A DNA stretch of 64,000 bases from Bacillus sp. SG-1 (GTDB lineage: Bacteria > Bacillota > Bacilli > Bacillales > Bacillaceae_B), in contig NZ_ABCF01000001.1 in NCBI RefSeq assembly GCF_000181495.1, positions 124,001-188,000 on the forward strand, given 5' to 3'. Every line of letters starts with the position of its first letter. The first letter of the stretch is position 1. Positions 1 through 8,155 of the stretch are shown in pieces. The notes beneath the pieces are model-generated. The model saw nothing but the letters and a program-made list of their open reading frames with translations, did no database searches and was not told the DNA's origin. The position numbers and the translations under genes were made by a program.

Positions 1-164
1 GGAAACAGAAAATAAGTTATGGCACCGGAAACCACCATACCGCCGATAGAAATTGCAAGTCTTGTCAAGTTGTCTAATTCAGAGAAATTATTGGATAAGT
101 ACCATATAGACAAAATCAAGACCAGTATAGAAACAGGAAGCACAACGGCCAGCCTTTTGTTCAA
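1..164 (-). CDS. N-terminal part of a membrane protein, cut by the window edge
   Basis: On the minus strand an open frame runs off the left edge. It starts at a TTG (164) preceded by AAGGA with 9 nt spacing; an in-frame GTG at 173 lies too close to that site to be the start. The 54 visible codons read as a short basic N-terminus (NKR), a strongly hydrophobic segment of about 17 residues ending in IW, a polar loop (NNFSELDN), and the start of a second hydrophobic segment (GGMVVSGAITYFLF). This is the pattern of a small inner-membrane protein. The family is not recognised. An overlapping plus-strand frame (19-204) lacks a ribosome binding site and is taken as its shadow. Confidence 0.55.
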   Translation of the reverse strand, partial: MNKRLAVVLPVSILVLILSIWYLSNNFSELDNLTRLAISIGGMVVSGAITYFLF

Positions 165-288
165 AGAAATCACGTCCTTACATAGAAAAATAAGACTTGT
201 TTAGTTTATCATATATTTATAAAAATTTAATAAAAGCTTGTTTTCGTATAATTGTGGCTTTCGGAAAAATTTCAATTGCCGGTTGTTA

Positions 289-360
289 CCCTTATTACAA
301 GGTTTTTACTCTCTGAACCAGGAGAGTAGCTCTTTTCTTTCTACTTACCAGGATATTACC
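289..360 (-). repeat. Dispersed intergenic element, family X, copy 1
   Basis: Read on the minus strand, this stretch is clearly similar to 55645-55720 and more weakly to 55020-55085. Shared blocks are ATxxCCTGGTAAG, AAGAAAAGAGCTA, TTCAGAGA and AAAAACC(C)TTG. This copy can fold TACTCTC/GAGAGTA and CCTT/AAGG hairpins. It lies between the divergent edge gene and malK, in a gap (165-524) with no other feature seen. Function unknown. Confidence 0.5.
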
Positions 361-524
361 TGAGAAGTAGGCCTATATTTTTTGAAATACACATTAACTA
401 GCAACAAGTCCTAAGAAAAGAGCCTTAATTAAAGGCCATAAAATTACTTTTCCTGCCCAGGATGTTGATCAATATGCACCTTCACCTTGTTCTGCTATAA
501 TTTCTAAAGATTGAGGTGAATTCT

Positions 525-2132
525 ATGAGAAAGAGACAATTCAAGTTAAGCACAATCATTATAGTATTTGTTTGCCTGGTTGTGCTATCTTCTTTATTGG
601 TCACTGATCTGCTGATAAGTAATACAACGACGGAAAGAATCAGGGATAATCAGGAAGAAAAAGCCCAGATTGTTTCAAGGACAGTCGCTGAATCCCAAAT
701 AGTAAAAGAAGGGTTATTGTCAGAAGAGAAAGCTCAAGCCATTCAGGGTTATACGAGTGAGGTTCAGACAATTACCGATATGATGTTCATTGTCGTGATG
801 GATATGGAAGGAATCAGAAAATCACATCCTAACCCTCAAATGATCGGAAAGAGTTTCGTTGGGGGAGACGAAAAGGAAGTTTTAAAAGGTAATGAACATA
901 TATCCGTCTCTAAAGGGACGCTCGGTGATTCACTGCGCGCCTTCACGCCTGTCTATGATGATAATCACAATCAAATTGGAGCAGTTGCGGTCGGCATATC
1001 GTTAGAGCAGGTAGAGTCAGCGCTTTCACTTGGTCATAAAAACATTATCATGGGAACAGTTTTAGGAATACTGGCAGGAATTATAGGGGCAGTTCTGCTG
1101 GCCAGGTACATAAAAAAGATGCTTTTCGGCTTGGAACCCTATGCGATTTCCAAGTTGCTGGAAGAACGAAGCACTATGCTGCAGTCTGTCCATGAGGGGA
1201 TAGTTGCAGTTGATCATGAAAAAAAGATTACTTTGGTCAATAAGTCCGCACTCAGGATTTTTAAAATGGCCGGATTGTCCGGAGAGCCTATAGGCATGAA
1301 GATCTCTGACTATATGCCGAGTTCAAAGTTGGACAGGGTCCTGCTGACAGGGAAACCTGAACGTGATGAGGAGCTGATCCTTAATGGTGTTTCCGTTTTG
1401 GTCAACCGCGAACCTCTCATCGTAAACAACCGTGTCATAGGAGCCATTTCGACTTTTCGTGATATGACTGAAGTCAACCATCTGGCAAAGCAATTAACAG
1501 GGATCCGTACATACGCCGAAACCCTTCGTGCTCAGTCACATGAATTTATGAACCGGCTGCATGTCATTTTTGGAATGGTCCAATTGGAAGCTTATGATGA
1601 GCTAATGGAATACATCCGGAAGTTGGTGGCTCACAATAATCAAGAAATCGATATGGTTACAAAAAGCATCACAGACCCGGTTCTTGCTGGATTTCTAATG
1701 GGGAAAATAAGTTATGCCCGCGAAGAAAATGTTGAACTAACTGTAAAAAGTGATTCAACCATAACTTCCATGTTTGGCTCCGAGATTACTCATGAACTGA
1801 TTACAATCATTGGGAATTTAATCGATAATGCGATTGAAGCAGTAACAGAAAGTGAAGAAAAAAGGATCGATTTGAGAATGAAGGACGTTGATGGGCGGCT
1901 GTACATTACAGTAAAAGATAGTGGTCCAGGGATTGATGAAGAAAAAAAGGAAGCCATTTTTAAGAAAGGTTATTCTACAAAAGGGTATGACCGCGGGTTT
2001 GGCCTCTACCTGGTCAGAAAAAGCATTGAAAAGCTTAACGGGAAACTGACCGTTGACTCGAGACCGGGCGGAACTGTCTTTGATGCTGTAATCGTATATG
2101 ATACAAAGAGAGATGGGATAGAGAATGATTAA
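525..2132 (+). CDS. malK: Sensor histidine kinase MalK (CitA/DcuS family)
   Basis: This is a membrane sensor kinase of the citrate/C4-dicarboxylate (CitA/DcuS) family, 535 aa. The order is TM1 (about 8-30), an extracytoplasmic Cache-like ligand domain (about 31-170), TM2 (about 176-198), a PAS domain (about 205-320), and a histidine kinase core. The phosphoacceptor is His339 in the family motif SHEFMNRLH. The N box (NLIDNAIEA) and glycine boxes (DSGPGID, GFGLYLV) are present. ATG 525 is chosen because GAGGTG (513-518) sits 6 nt upstream; the in-frame GTG at 516 is part of that site. It overlaps malR by 8 nt. The malic enzyme and 2HCT symporter downstream support malate as ligand, as for B. 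subtilis MalK (YufL). Ligand identity is inferred from context. Confidence 0.93.
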   Translation: MRKRQFKLSTIIIVFVCLVVLSSLLVTDLLISNTTTERIRDNQEEKAQIVSRTVAESQIVKEGLLSEEKAQAIQGYTSEVQTITDMMFIVVMDMEGIRKSHPNPQMIGKSFVGGDEKEVLKGNEHISVSKGTLGDSLRAFTPVYDDNHNQIGAVAVGISLEQVESALSLGHKNIIMGTVLGILAGIIGAVLLARYIKKMLFGLEPYAISKLLEERSTMLQSVHEGIVAVDHEKKITLVNKSALRIFKMAGLSGEPIGMKISDYMPSSKLDRVLLTGKPERDEELILNGVSVLVNREPLIVNNRVIGAISTFRDMTEVNHLAKQLTGIRTYAETLRAQSHEFMNRLHVIFGMVQLEAYDELMEYIRKLVAHNNQEIDMVTKSITDPVLAGFLMGKISYAREENVELTVKSDSTITSMFGSEITHELITIIGNLIDNAIEAVTESEEKRIDLRMKDVDGRLYITVKDSGPGIDEEKKEAIFKKGYSTKGYDRGFGLYLVRKSIEKLNGKLTVDSRPGGTVFDAVIVYDTKRDGIEND

Positions 2133-2826
2133 AGTGTTGATAATTGAAGACGACCCAATGGTAGCGGAATTCAACAAGAGGTATCTGGAGAAGGTAGAAG
2201 GCTTCACATTAGTAGATGTGGTGAATTCTGTTAAGGAAGCAAAATTAATATTGGATACTCAGCAAGTCGACTTGATATTATTGGATGTCTTTATGCCTGC
2301 CGGAAATGGCCTTGAATTGTTGAGTGACATAAGGGAAAGAGGACTTGCTGTTGATGCGATATTAATTACAGCTGCTTCAGATACTGAAAAAATCCAGTCT
2401 GCACTTCGCTTTGGTGCGATCGATTATTTAATTAAGCCCTTTGAATTTGAAAGATTTAAACAAGCTCTTCTGCGATTTAAAGAGAAGTATAGTGTTTTTA
2501 ATAGAAATGAAAATCTCAGTCAGGCAGAAATAGATGAAAGATTATTTGAACCGGAGAGCGGCCAGAAGGAAAGTCAAAAATCATTGCCGAAAGGTCTTAC
2601 AAAAAGCACGCTTCATATTATCATTGAGAAGGTCAGGGAGTTGAAACAGTTTTCTACCGACGAAATAGCCGAGCATACGAATATTTCAAGGGTTTCTGTG
2701 AGAAAGTACCTTGTTTTCCTTACTGAAATCAACGTGTTGGAAGAATCGCTTATCTATGGAATCGGCCGTCCAGTGTATCAATATTCTTATATAGAAAATG
2801 AAAAAGTTCTACAAGGATACTTATAG
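2125..2826 (+). CDS. malR: Response regulator MalR (CitB/DctR family)
   Basis: This is the 233-aa partner of the upstream kinase. The N-terminal receiver domain (about 1-120) has the acidic pocket EDD near residues 8-10, phosphoacceptor Asp54 in LILLDVFMP, a conserved Thr/Ala in ITAAS and Lys in the IKPFEFERF motif. The C-terminal part (about 165-225) is a winged-helix-like DNA-binding domain of the CitB/DctR type, with the recognition region TNISRVSVRKYL. The start codon lies inside the end of malK, so the two are translationally coupled. The operon closes with a terminator directly after the stop. In B. subtilis the homologue activates malate transport and malic enzyme genes; the two genes that follow here fit that regulon. 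Confidence 0.93.
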   Translation: MIKVLIIEDDPMVAEFNKRYLEKVEGFTLVDVVNSVKEAKLILDTQQVDLILLDVFMPAGNGLELLSDIRERGLAVDAILITAASDTEKIQSALRFGAIDYLIKPFEFERFKQALLRFKEKYSVFNRNENLSQAEIDERLFEPESGQKESQKSLPKGLTKSTLHIIIEKVRELKQFSTDEIAEHTNISRVSVRKYLVFLTEINVLEESLIYGIGRPVYQYSYIENEKVLQGYL

Positions 2827-2862
2827 ACTCAAGAATCTTTCCTGATTTCTTGAGTTTTTTTT
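2827..2862 (+). terminator. Intrinsic terminator after malKR
   Basis: ACTCAAGAA (2827-2835) pairs perfectly with TTCTTGAGT (2847-2855), and the downstream arm runs into eight T. It separates malKR from the malic enzyme transcript. Confidence 0.88.
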
Positions 2863-3114
2863 GTCTCTTTCAAAGCTCTTTGCTGTTATCAGGTTTTTTA
2901 TTGACGGAGTAAGATTTTTTGGCTGGATGCCTCAATTGTTTTTTGTTTTGCTGCTTGGCCTTTGTTACAGAAGTTCACACGGGAAGTGAAAATTTGTTTT
3001 TAGGTATTTGCTTACATAACAATAAGCGTTTTGCTTTTTTTAATTTCAAAAAAAATGCATTAATTTCATAACCTGTTTTTTTCTTTTCATATTCAATAAG
3101 ATGTAACTACATTA

Positions 3115-3128
3115 TGTAAGCGATTACT
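3115..3128 (+). promoter_or_regulatory. cre-like CcpA operator before the malic enzyme gene
   Basis: The 14-mer TGTAAGCGATTACT matches the B. subtilis cre consensus TGWAANCGNTNWCA at 13 of 14 positions. It lies 1 nt before the GGAGG of the malic enzyme gene, so bound CcpA would block elongation or initiation. The rest of the 2863-3114 gap is AT-rich with no clear consensus promoter. MalR sites were not identifiable by eye. Confidence 0.6.
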
Positions 3129-3142
3129 TGGAGGTAAAAAGC

Positions 3143-4333
3143 ATGTCAAAACGAAACCTGAGAGATGAAACAATCGAACTTCATCGACAGCATTCAGGAA
3201 AAATTGAGGTAAAAAGCAAAGTGAATATTAAGGATGAAAGCGATTTAAGCCTTGTATATACCCCAGGTGTGGCGGATGTATGTAAAGCTATTGCCGAAAA
3301 CCAGGATGAGGTCGACACTTTGACATCCAGAGGGAATATGGTGGCCATAGTTTCAGACGGAACCGCTGTGTTGGGGCTTGGGGACATTGGTCCAAAAGCG
3401 GCAATGCCTGTTATGGAAGGGAAAAGCATTTTATTTAAGAATTTTGCTGATATCGATGCATTTCCACTTTGTCTCGATACAAAAGATGTCGATGAAATCG
3501 TCAATATCATCAAAGCTCTTCAGCCAAGCTTCGGTGGAGTGAATTTGGAAGATATATCAGCTCCACGCTGCTTCGAGATAGAAGAGAGACTGAAAAAAGA
3601 GCTGGATATCCCAGTATTCCACGATGATCAGCATGGCACGGCAATCGTAGTTTTGGCAGCGATTTATAACGCACTTAAAGTTGTGAACAAAGTCCATAAG
3701 AATGTAAAGATTGTCATCAATGGTGCAGGGGCAGCCGGAATATCAATTGCAAGACTCCTTTTACATGCTGGCTATCAAGATATTACTCTTGTAAGCCTCG
3801 AAGGAGTCGTATGCAAAGGCGAAAAATGGCTGAATAATGCTCAGGAAAAAATAGCTGAACAAACGAATTTAACCGGCATTAGCGGAACATTGAATGATGC
3901 CATACAGGCTGCTGATGTGTTCATTGGAGTTTCTGCTCCAGGGGTAATGAAACCGGAACATATTAAAGCAATGAATGAGAAGCCGATCGTGCTGGCAATG
4001 GCAAACCCTATTCCTGAAATATATCCGGAGGAAGCTTTGGAAGCAGGTGCTGCTGTCGTCGGTACGGGACGCTCTGATTATCCAAATCAGGTAAACAATC
4101 TTCTGGCCTTCCCAGGGATTTTCCGGGGGGCGTTGGATGCTAAAGCCAAAGATATCACGATGGAAATGAAAGTGGCAGCTGCGTATGCCATTGCCGGTGT
4201 TATTACTGACAAAGAACTAAGTGCGGACTATATCATACCAAAAGCATTGGATGAGAGAGTGGCAAGATTAGTAGCCAAAGCTGTACGGGCCACAGCCAAT
4301 CAACAGAAAAAAGGAAGAAGTTCGGTTTCATAA
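3143..4333 (+). CDS. Malic enzyme, short YtsJ-like form
   Basis: It catalyses oxidative decarboxylation of malate to pyruvate with NAD(P)+. The product is 396 aa from ATG 3143, which has GGAGG 8 nt upstream; an earlier in-frame codon at 3128 lies within the cre/RBS stretch and is rejected. The sequence shows the malic N-domain with YTPGVADVCKAI (near residue 38), the metal and substrate region (FHDDQHGTA), and a Rossmann nucleotide-binding motif NGAGAAGISIARLL. Length matches the compact bacterial type (YtsJ about 410 aa) and not the 560-580-aa MaeA/MalS type. Cofactor preference cannot be read with confidence. Position between malKR and maeN makes this a malate uptake and oxidation cassette. 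Confidence 0.93.
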   Translation: MSKRNLRDETIELHRQHSGKIEVKSKVNIKDESDLSLVYTPGVADVCKAIAENQDEVDTLTSRGNMVAIVSDGTAVLGLGDIGPKAAMPVMEGKSILFKNFADIDAFPLCLDTKDVDEIVNIIKALQPSFGGVNLEDISAPRCFEIEERLKKELDIPVFHDDQHGTAIVVLAAIYNALKVVNKVHKNVKIVINGAGAAGISIARLLLHAGYQDITLVSLEGVVCKGEKWLNNAQEKIAEQTNLTGISGTLNDAIQAADVFIGVSAPGVMKPEHIKAMNEKPIVLAMANPIPEIYPEEALEAGAAVVGTGRSDYPNQVNNLLAFPGIFRGALDAKAKDITMEMKVAAAYAIAGVITDKELSADYIIPKALDERVARLVAKAVRATANQQKKGRSSVS

Positions 4334-4367
4334 CCGAATTTCTCTTGATAAAGAGGAGGAGAAAATA

Positions 4368-5702
4368 ATGGGAGAAGCAGCGAGAAAATATACAAATGTC
4401 AATCAAAGCAAAAATACTGACAATACCATTGTTCAATCACTTAAAGGTGATAAAATTGCTATATTTAACACACCGATATTATGGTTCGGTATCTTTACCG
4501 CCATTACACTTATCAGTATGTATACTGGAAATCTTCCAGGGGGTATGATCGGAAGCTTGCTGGTCATGATTGTACTTGGTGAGTTATTCGGCTATGTCGG
4601 GGACAGGCTTCCAATTGTAAAGACGTTCCTTGGCGGAGGAGCGATTGTGGCTATTTTTGGTTCCGCTTACATGGTCTACAGCGGTTTGCTTCCAGAAGGG
4701 GTTACAACCTCTGTCACTGATTTTATGAAGTCAGGTGGATTCTTGAATTTCTATATTGCAGCATTAATCACAGGAAGTATTCTTGGTATGAACTCAAAGA
4801 TCCTTGTGAAGGTAGGTTTGCGTTACTTCCTTCCGATTGGAGGAGCCGTTATCGGTGCGGTTGCACTAACAGCACTCATTGGTTCAATAGTTGGATTTAC
4901 TCTTCAAGAAGCTGTGCTTGTCATTGCGATGCCAATCATGGGCGGAGGGATGGGTGCCGGAGCCGTCCCTATGAGTCAGATATATTCCGAACTTCTCGGA
5001 AACGAGCCAAGCTACTATATTTCCATGTTAGTACCGGCTCTGGCACTTGGTAATGTATTCGCCATTGTCCTTGCCAGCATGCTGGATATTATCGGTAAGC
5101 AATTTCCATCTCTCACTGGAAATGGCCAATTGATTCAAGGATTCAAATATGAAAAGCCGGAAATGACATACGATATTCAAAAAATGGGTGCAGGTCTGCT
5201 AGCGGCACTTACCTTCTTTACGGTAGGTACACTACTTGCTTCATTTATCCCATTACACGCATATGCAATCATGATCATCCTGGTTGCAGCTGCCAAAGTG
5301 GCAAACACAATTCCTACTGTAGTTGTTGAAGGTGCGAGCCAATGGTATCAGTTCGTAGCCAAAAACTGGACGTTTGCTTTGCTGTTCGGAATCGGGGTAG
5401 CCTACACGGATCTTGGAACAGTATTGGAGGCACTGACTCTTCAATATATCTTAACGGTATTCGGAGTAGTGTTGGGTGCGGTTATCGGAGCAGCACTTCT
5501 TGGCAGACTTGTTGGTTTCTATCCGATAGAAGCAGCCATCACTGCAGGATTATGTATGGCCAACATGGGAGGAACCGGTGATGTTGCGGTATTATCGGCT
5601 GCAAAACGTATGGAACTAATGCCATTTGCACAGATATCATCCCGTCTCGGCGGTGCACTGATTCTGCTGCTCGCCGGTTTGTTGATACCGCTGTTCACTT
5701 AA
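4368..5702 (+). CDS. maeN: 2-hydroxycarboxylate (malate) : Na+ symporter MaeN
   Basis: This is a member of the 2-hydroxycarboxylate transporter (2HCT) family, 444 aa, the size of CitS/MaeN. About 11 hydrophobic segments are visible. The two signature glycine-rich reentrant loops are present: GGGMGAGAVPMSQIYSE near residue 195 and MGGTGDVAVLSAA near residue 400. The ATG at 4368 is preceded by AGGAGGAG. It follows the malic enzyme gene by 34 nt with no terminator between, so they are probably co-transcribed. A strong terminator follows. Malate as substrate is inferred from the neighbours; CitS-type citrate transport is the alternative. Confidence 0.92.
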   Translation: MGEAARKYTNVNQSKNTDNTIVQSLKGDKIAIFNTPILWFGIFTAITLISMYTGNLPGGMIGSLLVMIVLGELFGYVGDRLPIVKTFLGGGAIVAIFGSAYMVYSGLLPEGVTTSVTDFMKSGGFLNFYIAALITGSILGMNSKILVKVGLRYFLPIGGAVIGAVALTALIGSIVGFTLQEAVLVIAMPIMGGGMGAGAVPMSQIYSELLGNEPSYYISMLVPALALGNVFAIVLASMLDIIGKQFPSLTGNGQLIQGFKYEKPEMTYDIQKMGAGLLAALTFFTVGTLLASFIPLHAYAIMIILVAAAKVANTIPTVVVEGASQWYQFVAKNWTFALLFGIGVAYTDLGTVLEALTLQYILTVFGVVLGAVIGAALLGRLVGFYPIEAAITAGLCMANMGGTGDVAVLSAAKRMELMPFAQISSRLGGALILLLAGLLIPLFT

Positions 5703-5757
5703 AAATTTTGCGAAAGAGCATTTAGAGTTCAGGGCTCAGTGCTCTGAACCGTAGAGA

Positions 5758-5795
5758 ACCTCCATTTCAACTTATAAGTTGAAGTGGGGGTTTTT
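5758..5795 (+). terminator. Intrinsic terminator after maeN
   Basis: A 13-nt arm (5759-5771) pairs with 5778-5790, with G-T pairs, around a TTATAA loop and is followed by TTTTT. A second, weaker hairpin (GTTCAGGGC/GCTCTGAAC, 5727-5749) lies just upstream. Confidence 0.85.
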
Positions 5796-5980
5796 AGTTG
5801 TAAAGAAAAACCCCCTGTATATCAAACTAGACATGGCCCTTGGTATGTCCGGTTTTCTAGTTCCTTAATTGTTTGTCTCCTAAAGGCGAATGCCGAATAA
5901 ATATTTAATGAAACCCAACCTTAATTAGAATACTGGGTCAATACGCGCCCTCCCATCGTCAAGACATTACCTGTCTTGTT

Positions 5981-6109
5981 TCAGGCCATAAATGATTTCA
6001 TATCAACGGCCTGTACAATCTTGCGTACTAAGTAGTCTTCCGGGACCAACTGGTAAAGAGGCACCATCTTAATTTGATTCCTACTGTCATCTAAAAGGAT
6101 AGATAACAT
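5981..6109 (-). pseudogene. Remnant of an IS1182-like transposase N-terminus
   Basis: On the minus strand 42 codons from ATG 6109 contain SRNQIKMVPLYQLVPEDYLV followed by RKIVQAVD. This matches the characteristic start of IS1182-family transposases (pattern LVPxDHLVRKI). It ends at a stop at 5981, and downstream frames are scrambled; no catalytic domain is left. No terminal inverted repeats or target duplication were seen. It lies in the gene-free gap between maeN and the lipoprotein gene, next to a family A repeat. Confidence 0.55.
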
Positions 6110-6184
6110 AATGTTAATTCAATCGCTAATATAATAAATGGTTGTATTTAGGATGTTTGTTAAAACTCAATTAGTTTACATAGT

Positions 6185-6435
6185 GTTGATTGGAGCGGAA
6201 GGTGTACGAGCTCCTGCGGGATTAGCGGGACAGGTGAGACCCCCAATCCAGTTGTAGCGCCCAGCCCCTCGGGGTCAAATAATCCTCAGCGAATAAAAGG
6301 AAAGATCCCCTTTTATCCGCTGAGGAACATTTGCCTGTCGGGGCTGAACGGGGCGCTTCCACTTTTTATACAGGCGAAAGCTGAGGAGGCTCACCGCCCG
6401 CCCCGCGGAGTCGTGCGCCTGTAGTGGAAATCAAC
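6185..6435. repeat. Family A palindromic repeat, copy 1, interrupted by a family B element
   Basis: Outer arms run from GTTGATT (6185) to AATCAAC (6435). The inner sequence has the family hallmarks: GCGGAAGGTG, CTCCTGCGGGATTAGCGGGA, GAGGAGGCTCACCGCCCGCC and CCGCGGAGTC. The complete copy is about 120 bp, as at 9989-10110; here it is split after GTGAGACCCC by about 126 bp of unrelated hairpin DNA. The whole would fold as a large cruciform. Confidence 0.85.
6245..6370. repeat. Family B hairpin element inserted in repeat A copy 1
   Basis: The element is one long nested hairpin: GCGCCC/GGGGCGC, CAGCCCC/GGGGCTG, CCTCAGCG/CGCTGAGG and ATAAAAGG/CCTTTTAT pair in order. The same element occurs twice inside repeat A copy 4 near 57.2-57.4 kb, once at the same position within A. 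No coding capacity. Confidence 0.8.
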
Positions 6436-6754
6436 TATTTAATCCTAAAACGGAAATAGATGTGAACAGCTCTTACTAGATAATTATAGAATAAAGCTTG
6501 TAGACAGGTCATTGGAGCTTTATCTACAAGCTGAAAACATTAATTTTTCAATGCTCTTTTTGCATGTTTGGTAAAGAATTTCATCAACTGGCCTATACCC
6601 GGATCAGCCTGCCCGGGGACTATCGATGTAAAATTTAAGCACTGAAAAAAGTATTTTTTTATAGAGGAAGGGGTTAGCTACATCCAGATTCCTTTCCATC
6701 CCGATTTGCATTATAGTATTATAAATGGAGAAAGAGAGAATTGGGGGACTTTTT

Positions 6755-7198
6755 GTGAGAAAGTTGTATTCGGCAGCATTTCTGCTGGCTATTGTCGTCT
6801 TGCTCATGGCAGGATGCGGAAATAAAAAAATTGAAATGATTGAAAAGTCCAGTGTATCTCTATCAGAAGATGGAAAACAGCTGGATGTCCATATTACTTT
6901 GGATGATGTTAATATGGAGCCCGAAACTTCCTATCAGGTCAGGCTCTATGTCACTAATTCAGAACTTGTGAAAGCTCTGGGATCAGACCTGTTCGTCTTT
7001 GAAGGAGAGTACATCAGCCATAAAGAAGGTGAAGGATCCAAAGTAACAGAAATCAACGAATCCTTTAGCCTGACAAAAAGCTTGACCGAAGCTGAGCTGC
7101 AAAAGATCGTTGAGGATAAAGAAGTGAATGCTCTTGAGATAGATGTGCTGAACAATGAAAGAGTCTTTGCAACAGAGGGAATTCATACAGTTGAATAA
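6755..7198 (+). CDS. Putative lipoprotein of unknown function
   Basis: The product is about 147 aa with a lipoprotein signal peptide: basic RKLY start, hydrophobic core (SAAFLLAIVVLLMA) and lipobox LMAGC with the acylated Cys near residue 21. It would be anchored to the outer face of the membrane. The mature part is acidic and polar with predicted beta structure (EMIEKSSVSLSEDGKQLDVH), but no family is recognised. GTG 6755 is preferred because GGGGGA lies 6 nt upstream and the protein then begins directly with the signal peptide; an ATG at 6725 lacks a good site. A terminator follows at once, so it is probably monocistronic. Confidence 0.8.
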   Translation: MRKLYSAAFLLAIVVLLMAGCGNKKIEMIEKSSVSLSEDGKQLDVHITLDDVNMEPETSYQVRLYVTNSELVKALGSDLFVFEGEYISHKEGEGSKVTEINESFSLTKSLTEAELQKIVEDKEVNALEIDVLNNERVFATEGIHTVE

Positions 7199-7200
7199 AC

Positions 7201-7226
7201 AAAGCCCCTTTGAATGGAGGGGCTTT
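7201..7226. terminator. Terminator-like hairpin after the lipoprotein gene
   Basis: AAAGCCCCT and AGGGGCTTT form a perfect 9-bp stem with an 8-nt loop. It may serve both the lipoprotein gene and the convergent DUF2164 gene. Confidence 0.75.
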
Positions 7227-7277
7227 GTTGCTTTGAGCAAAGAGCAAACGGTATGTAATAAGTTCGTTCGAGAAAAG

Positions 7278-7523
7278 CTATTTAATGGGCCTCTTCAGTG
7301 CATACAAATCATCTTCCATTAGAAGCATCTTATCCATCAATACTTCCTTGGAATCCATTACCCCTTTATTATAAAAATAGGGTCCTAGTTCTTTCATGAA
7401 GAAATCAAAAAGATTCTCCGCCCCAATGATGCCGATTTCCTCCCCGTGCTGTTCATAATGAAAAGTTTGAATTCTGCCGATGATATCATCTTTTTCTTCT
7501 TTAGGCATTTTTATTAGCAGCAT
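7278..7523 (-). CDS. DUF2164 family protein
   Basis: This small cytosolic protein of 81 aa has the features of DUF2164: a start resembling MPKEEKDDIIGRIQTF, then GEEIGIIGAENLFDFFMKEL and GPYFYNKGVMDSK. Function is unknown in the family. ATG 7523 has AAGGA upstream at 9-10 nt; a second Met six codons in (MPKEEK) is a possible alternative start. It lies downstream of, and in the same direction as, the Nudix gene at 7589, separated by 66 nt, so the two may be co-transcribed. Confidence 0.8.
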   Translation of the reverse strand: MLLIKMPKEEKDDIIGRIQTFHYEQHGEEIGIIGAENLFDFFMKELGPYFYNKGVMDSKEVLMDKMLLMEDDLYALKRPIK

Positions 7524-7588
7524 CTCTACACATCCTTAGAATAGTTTTCTCCATACTAACATAGAATGGCTGCCGATGAGCCCAGCTA

Positions 7589-8056
7589 CTATTTATTCAA
7601 GGATTTTTCTTCAATAAGGCCCATGACATATTGTCCCGAGACATAGTCTTGTATTTGTCTTTGAATGTTGGGATATAGAACAATGGAATTCAATTCGGAA
7701 AGATGAACCCATTCAACTCCAGTCTGATTGGCATCCGGTACAGCTGGCAAGCAAGGTTCACTGCCATTGATGATCCTGCATTCAAAAAACAAACTTAAAT
7801 TTGGTGTGGAACCAAACAGGTTTTCATTTTGATGAGGGGCATACTCATATATAAAGGCAAGCTTTTGAACATCGACCTCCACACCTGCCTCTTCCTTTGC
7901 CTCTCTTACCGCTGTTTCAGAAGTGGATTCACCTTTTTCCACCCCTCCTCCAGGCAGATTATAATGTACCCCGTTTTTATCTTCAAATTTCGCCAAAAGG
8001 ACTCTTTCATCCTCGATAATCAATGCACCGGCCCTGACCCTGATTGGATAACTCAT
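7589..8056 (-). CDS. Nudix hydrolase
   Basis: This 155-aa protein would hydrolyse a nucleoside diphosphate linked to another moiety. The Nudix box is complete: GGGVEKGESTSETAVREAKE, followed by EAGVEV near residues 38-62, with the REAKEE metal-binding core. The substrate cannot be told from the sequence. The start ATG 8056 has AAGGGTG upstream. It is divergently transcribed from a second Nudix gene at 8156, with an inverted repeat between them. The two proteins are only distantly similar, so this is a pairing of paralogues and not a recent duplication. Confidence 0.9.
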   Translation of the reverse strand: MSYPIRVRAGALIIEDERVLLAKFEDKNGVHYNLPGGGVEKGESTSETAVREAKEEAGVEVDVQKLAFIYEYAPHQNENLFGSTPNLSLFFECRIINGSEPCLPAVPDANQTGVEWVHLSELNSIVLYPNIQRQIQDYVSGQYVMGLIEEKSLNK

Positions 8057-8093
8057 ACGAACACACCCTTTATTTTTATAGTTATAGATATAT

Positions 8094-8125
8094 ATTTTAC
8101 CAGATTTAAAAATTATTGGTAAAAT
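8094..8125. promoter_or_regulatory. Inverted repeat in the divergent Nudix promoter region
   Basis: ATTTTACCA (8094-8102) and TGGTAAAAT (8117-8125) are perfect 9-bp arms 14 nt apart, in the 99-bp gap between two divergent genes. The position fits a shared operator for a dimeric regulator; no known operator consensus is recognised. Confidence 0.4.
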
Positions 8126-8155
8126 AAAACATAATTATAGAAGTGGAGGAGAAAA

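Noticed and set aside
19-204. 61-aa plus-strand frame at the left edge
   Set aside because: It lacks a ribosome binding site and is the antisense of a frame with membrane-protein character and a good start site.
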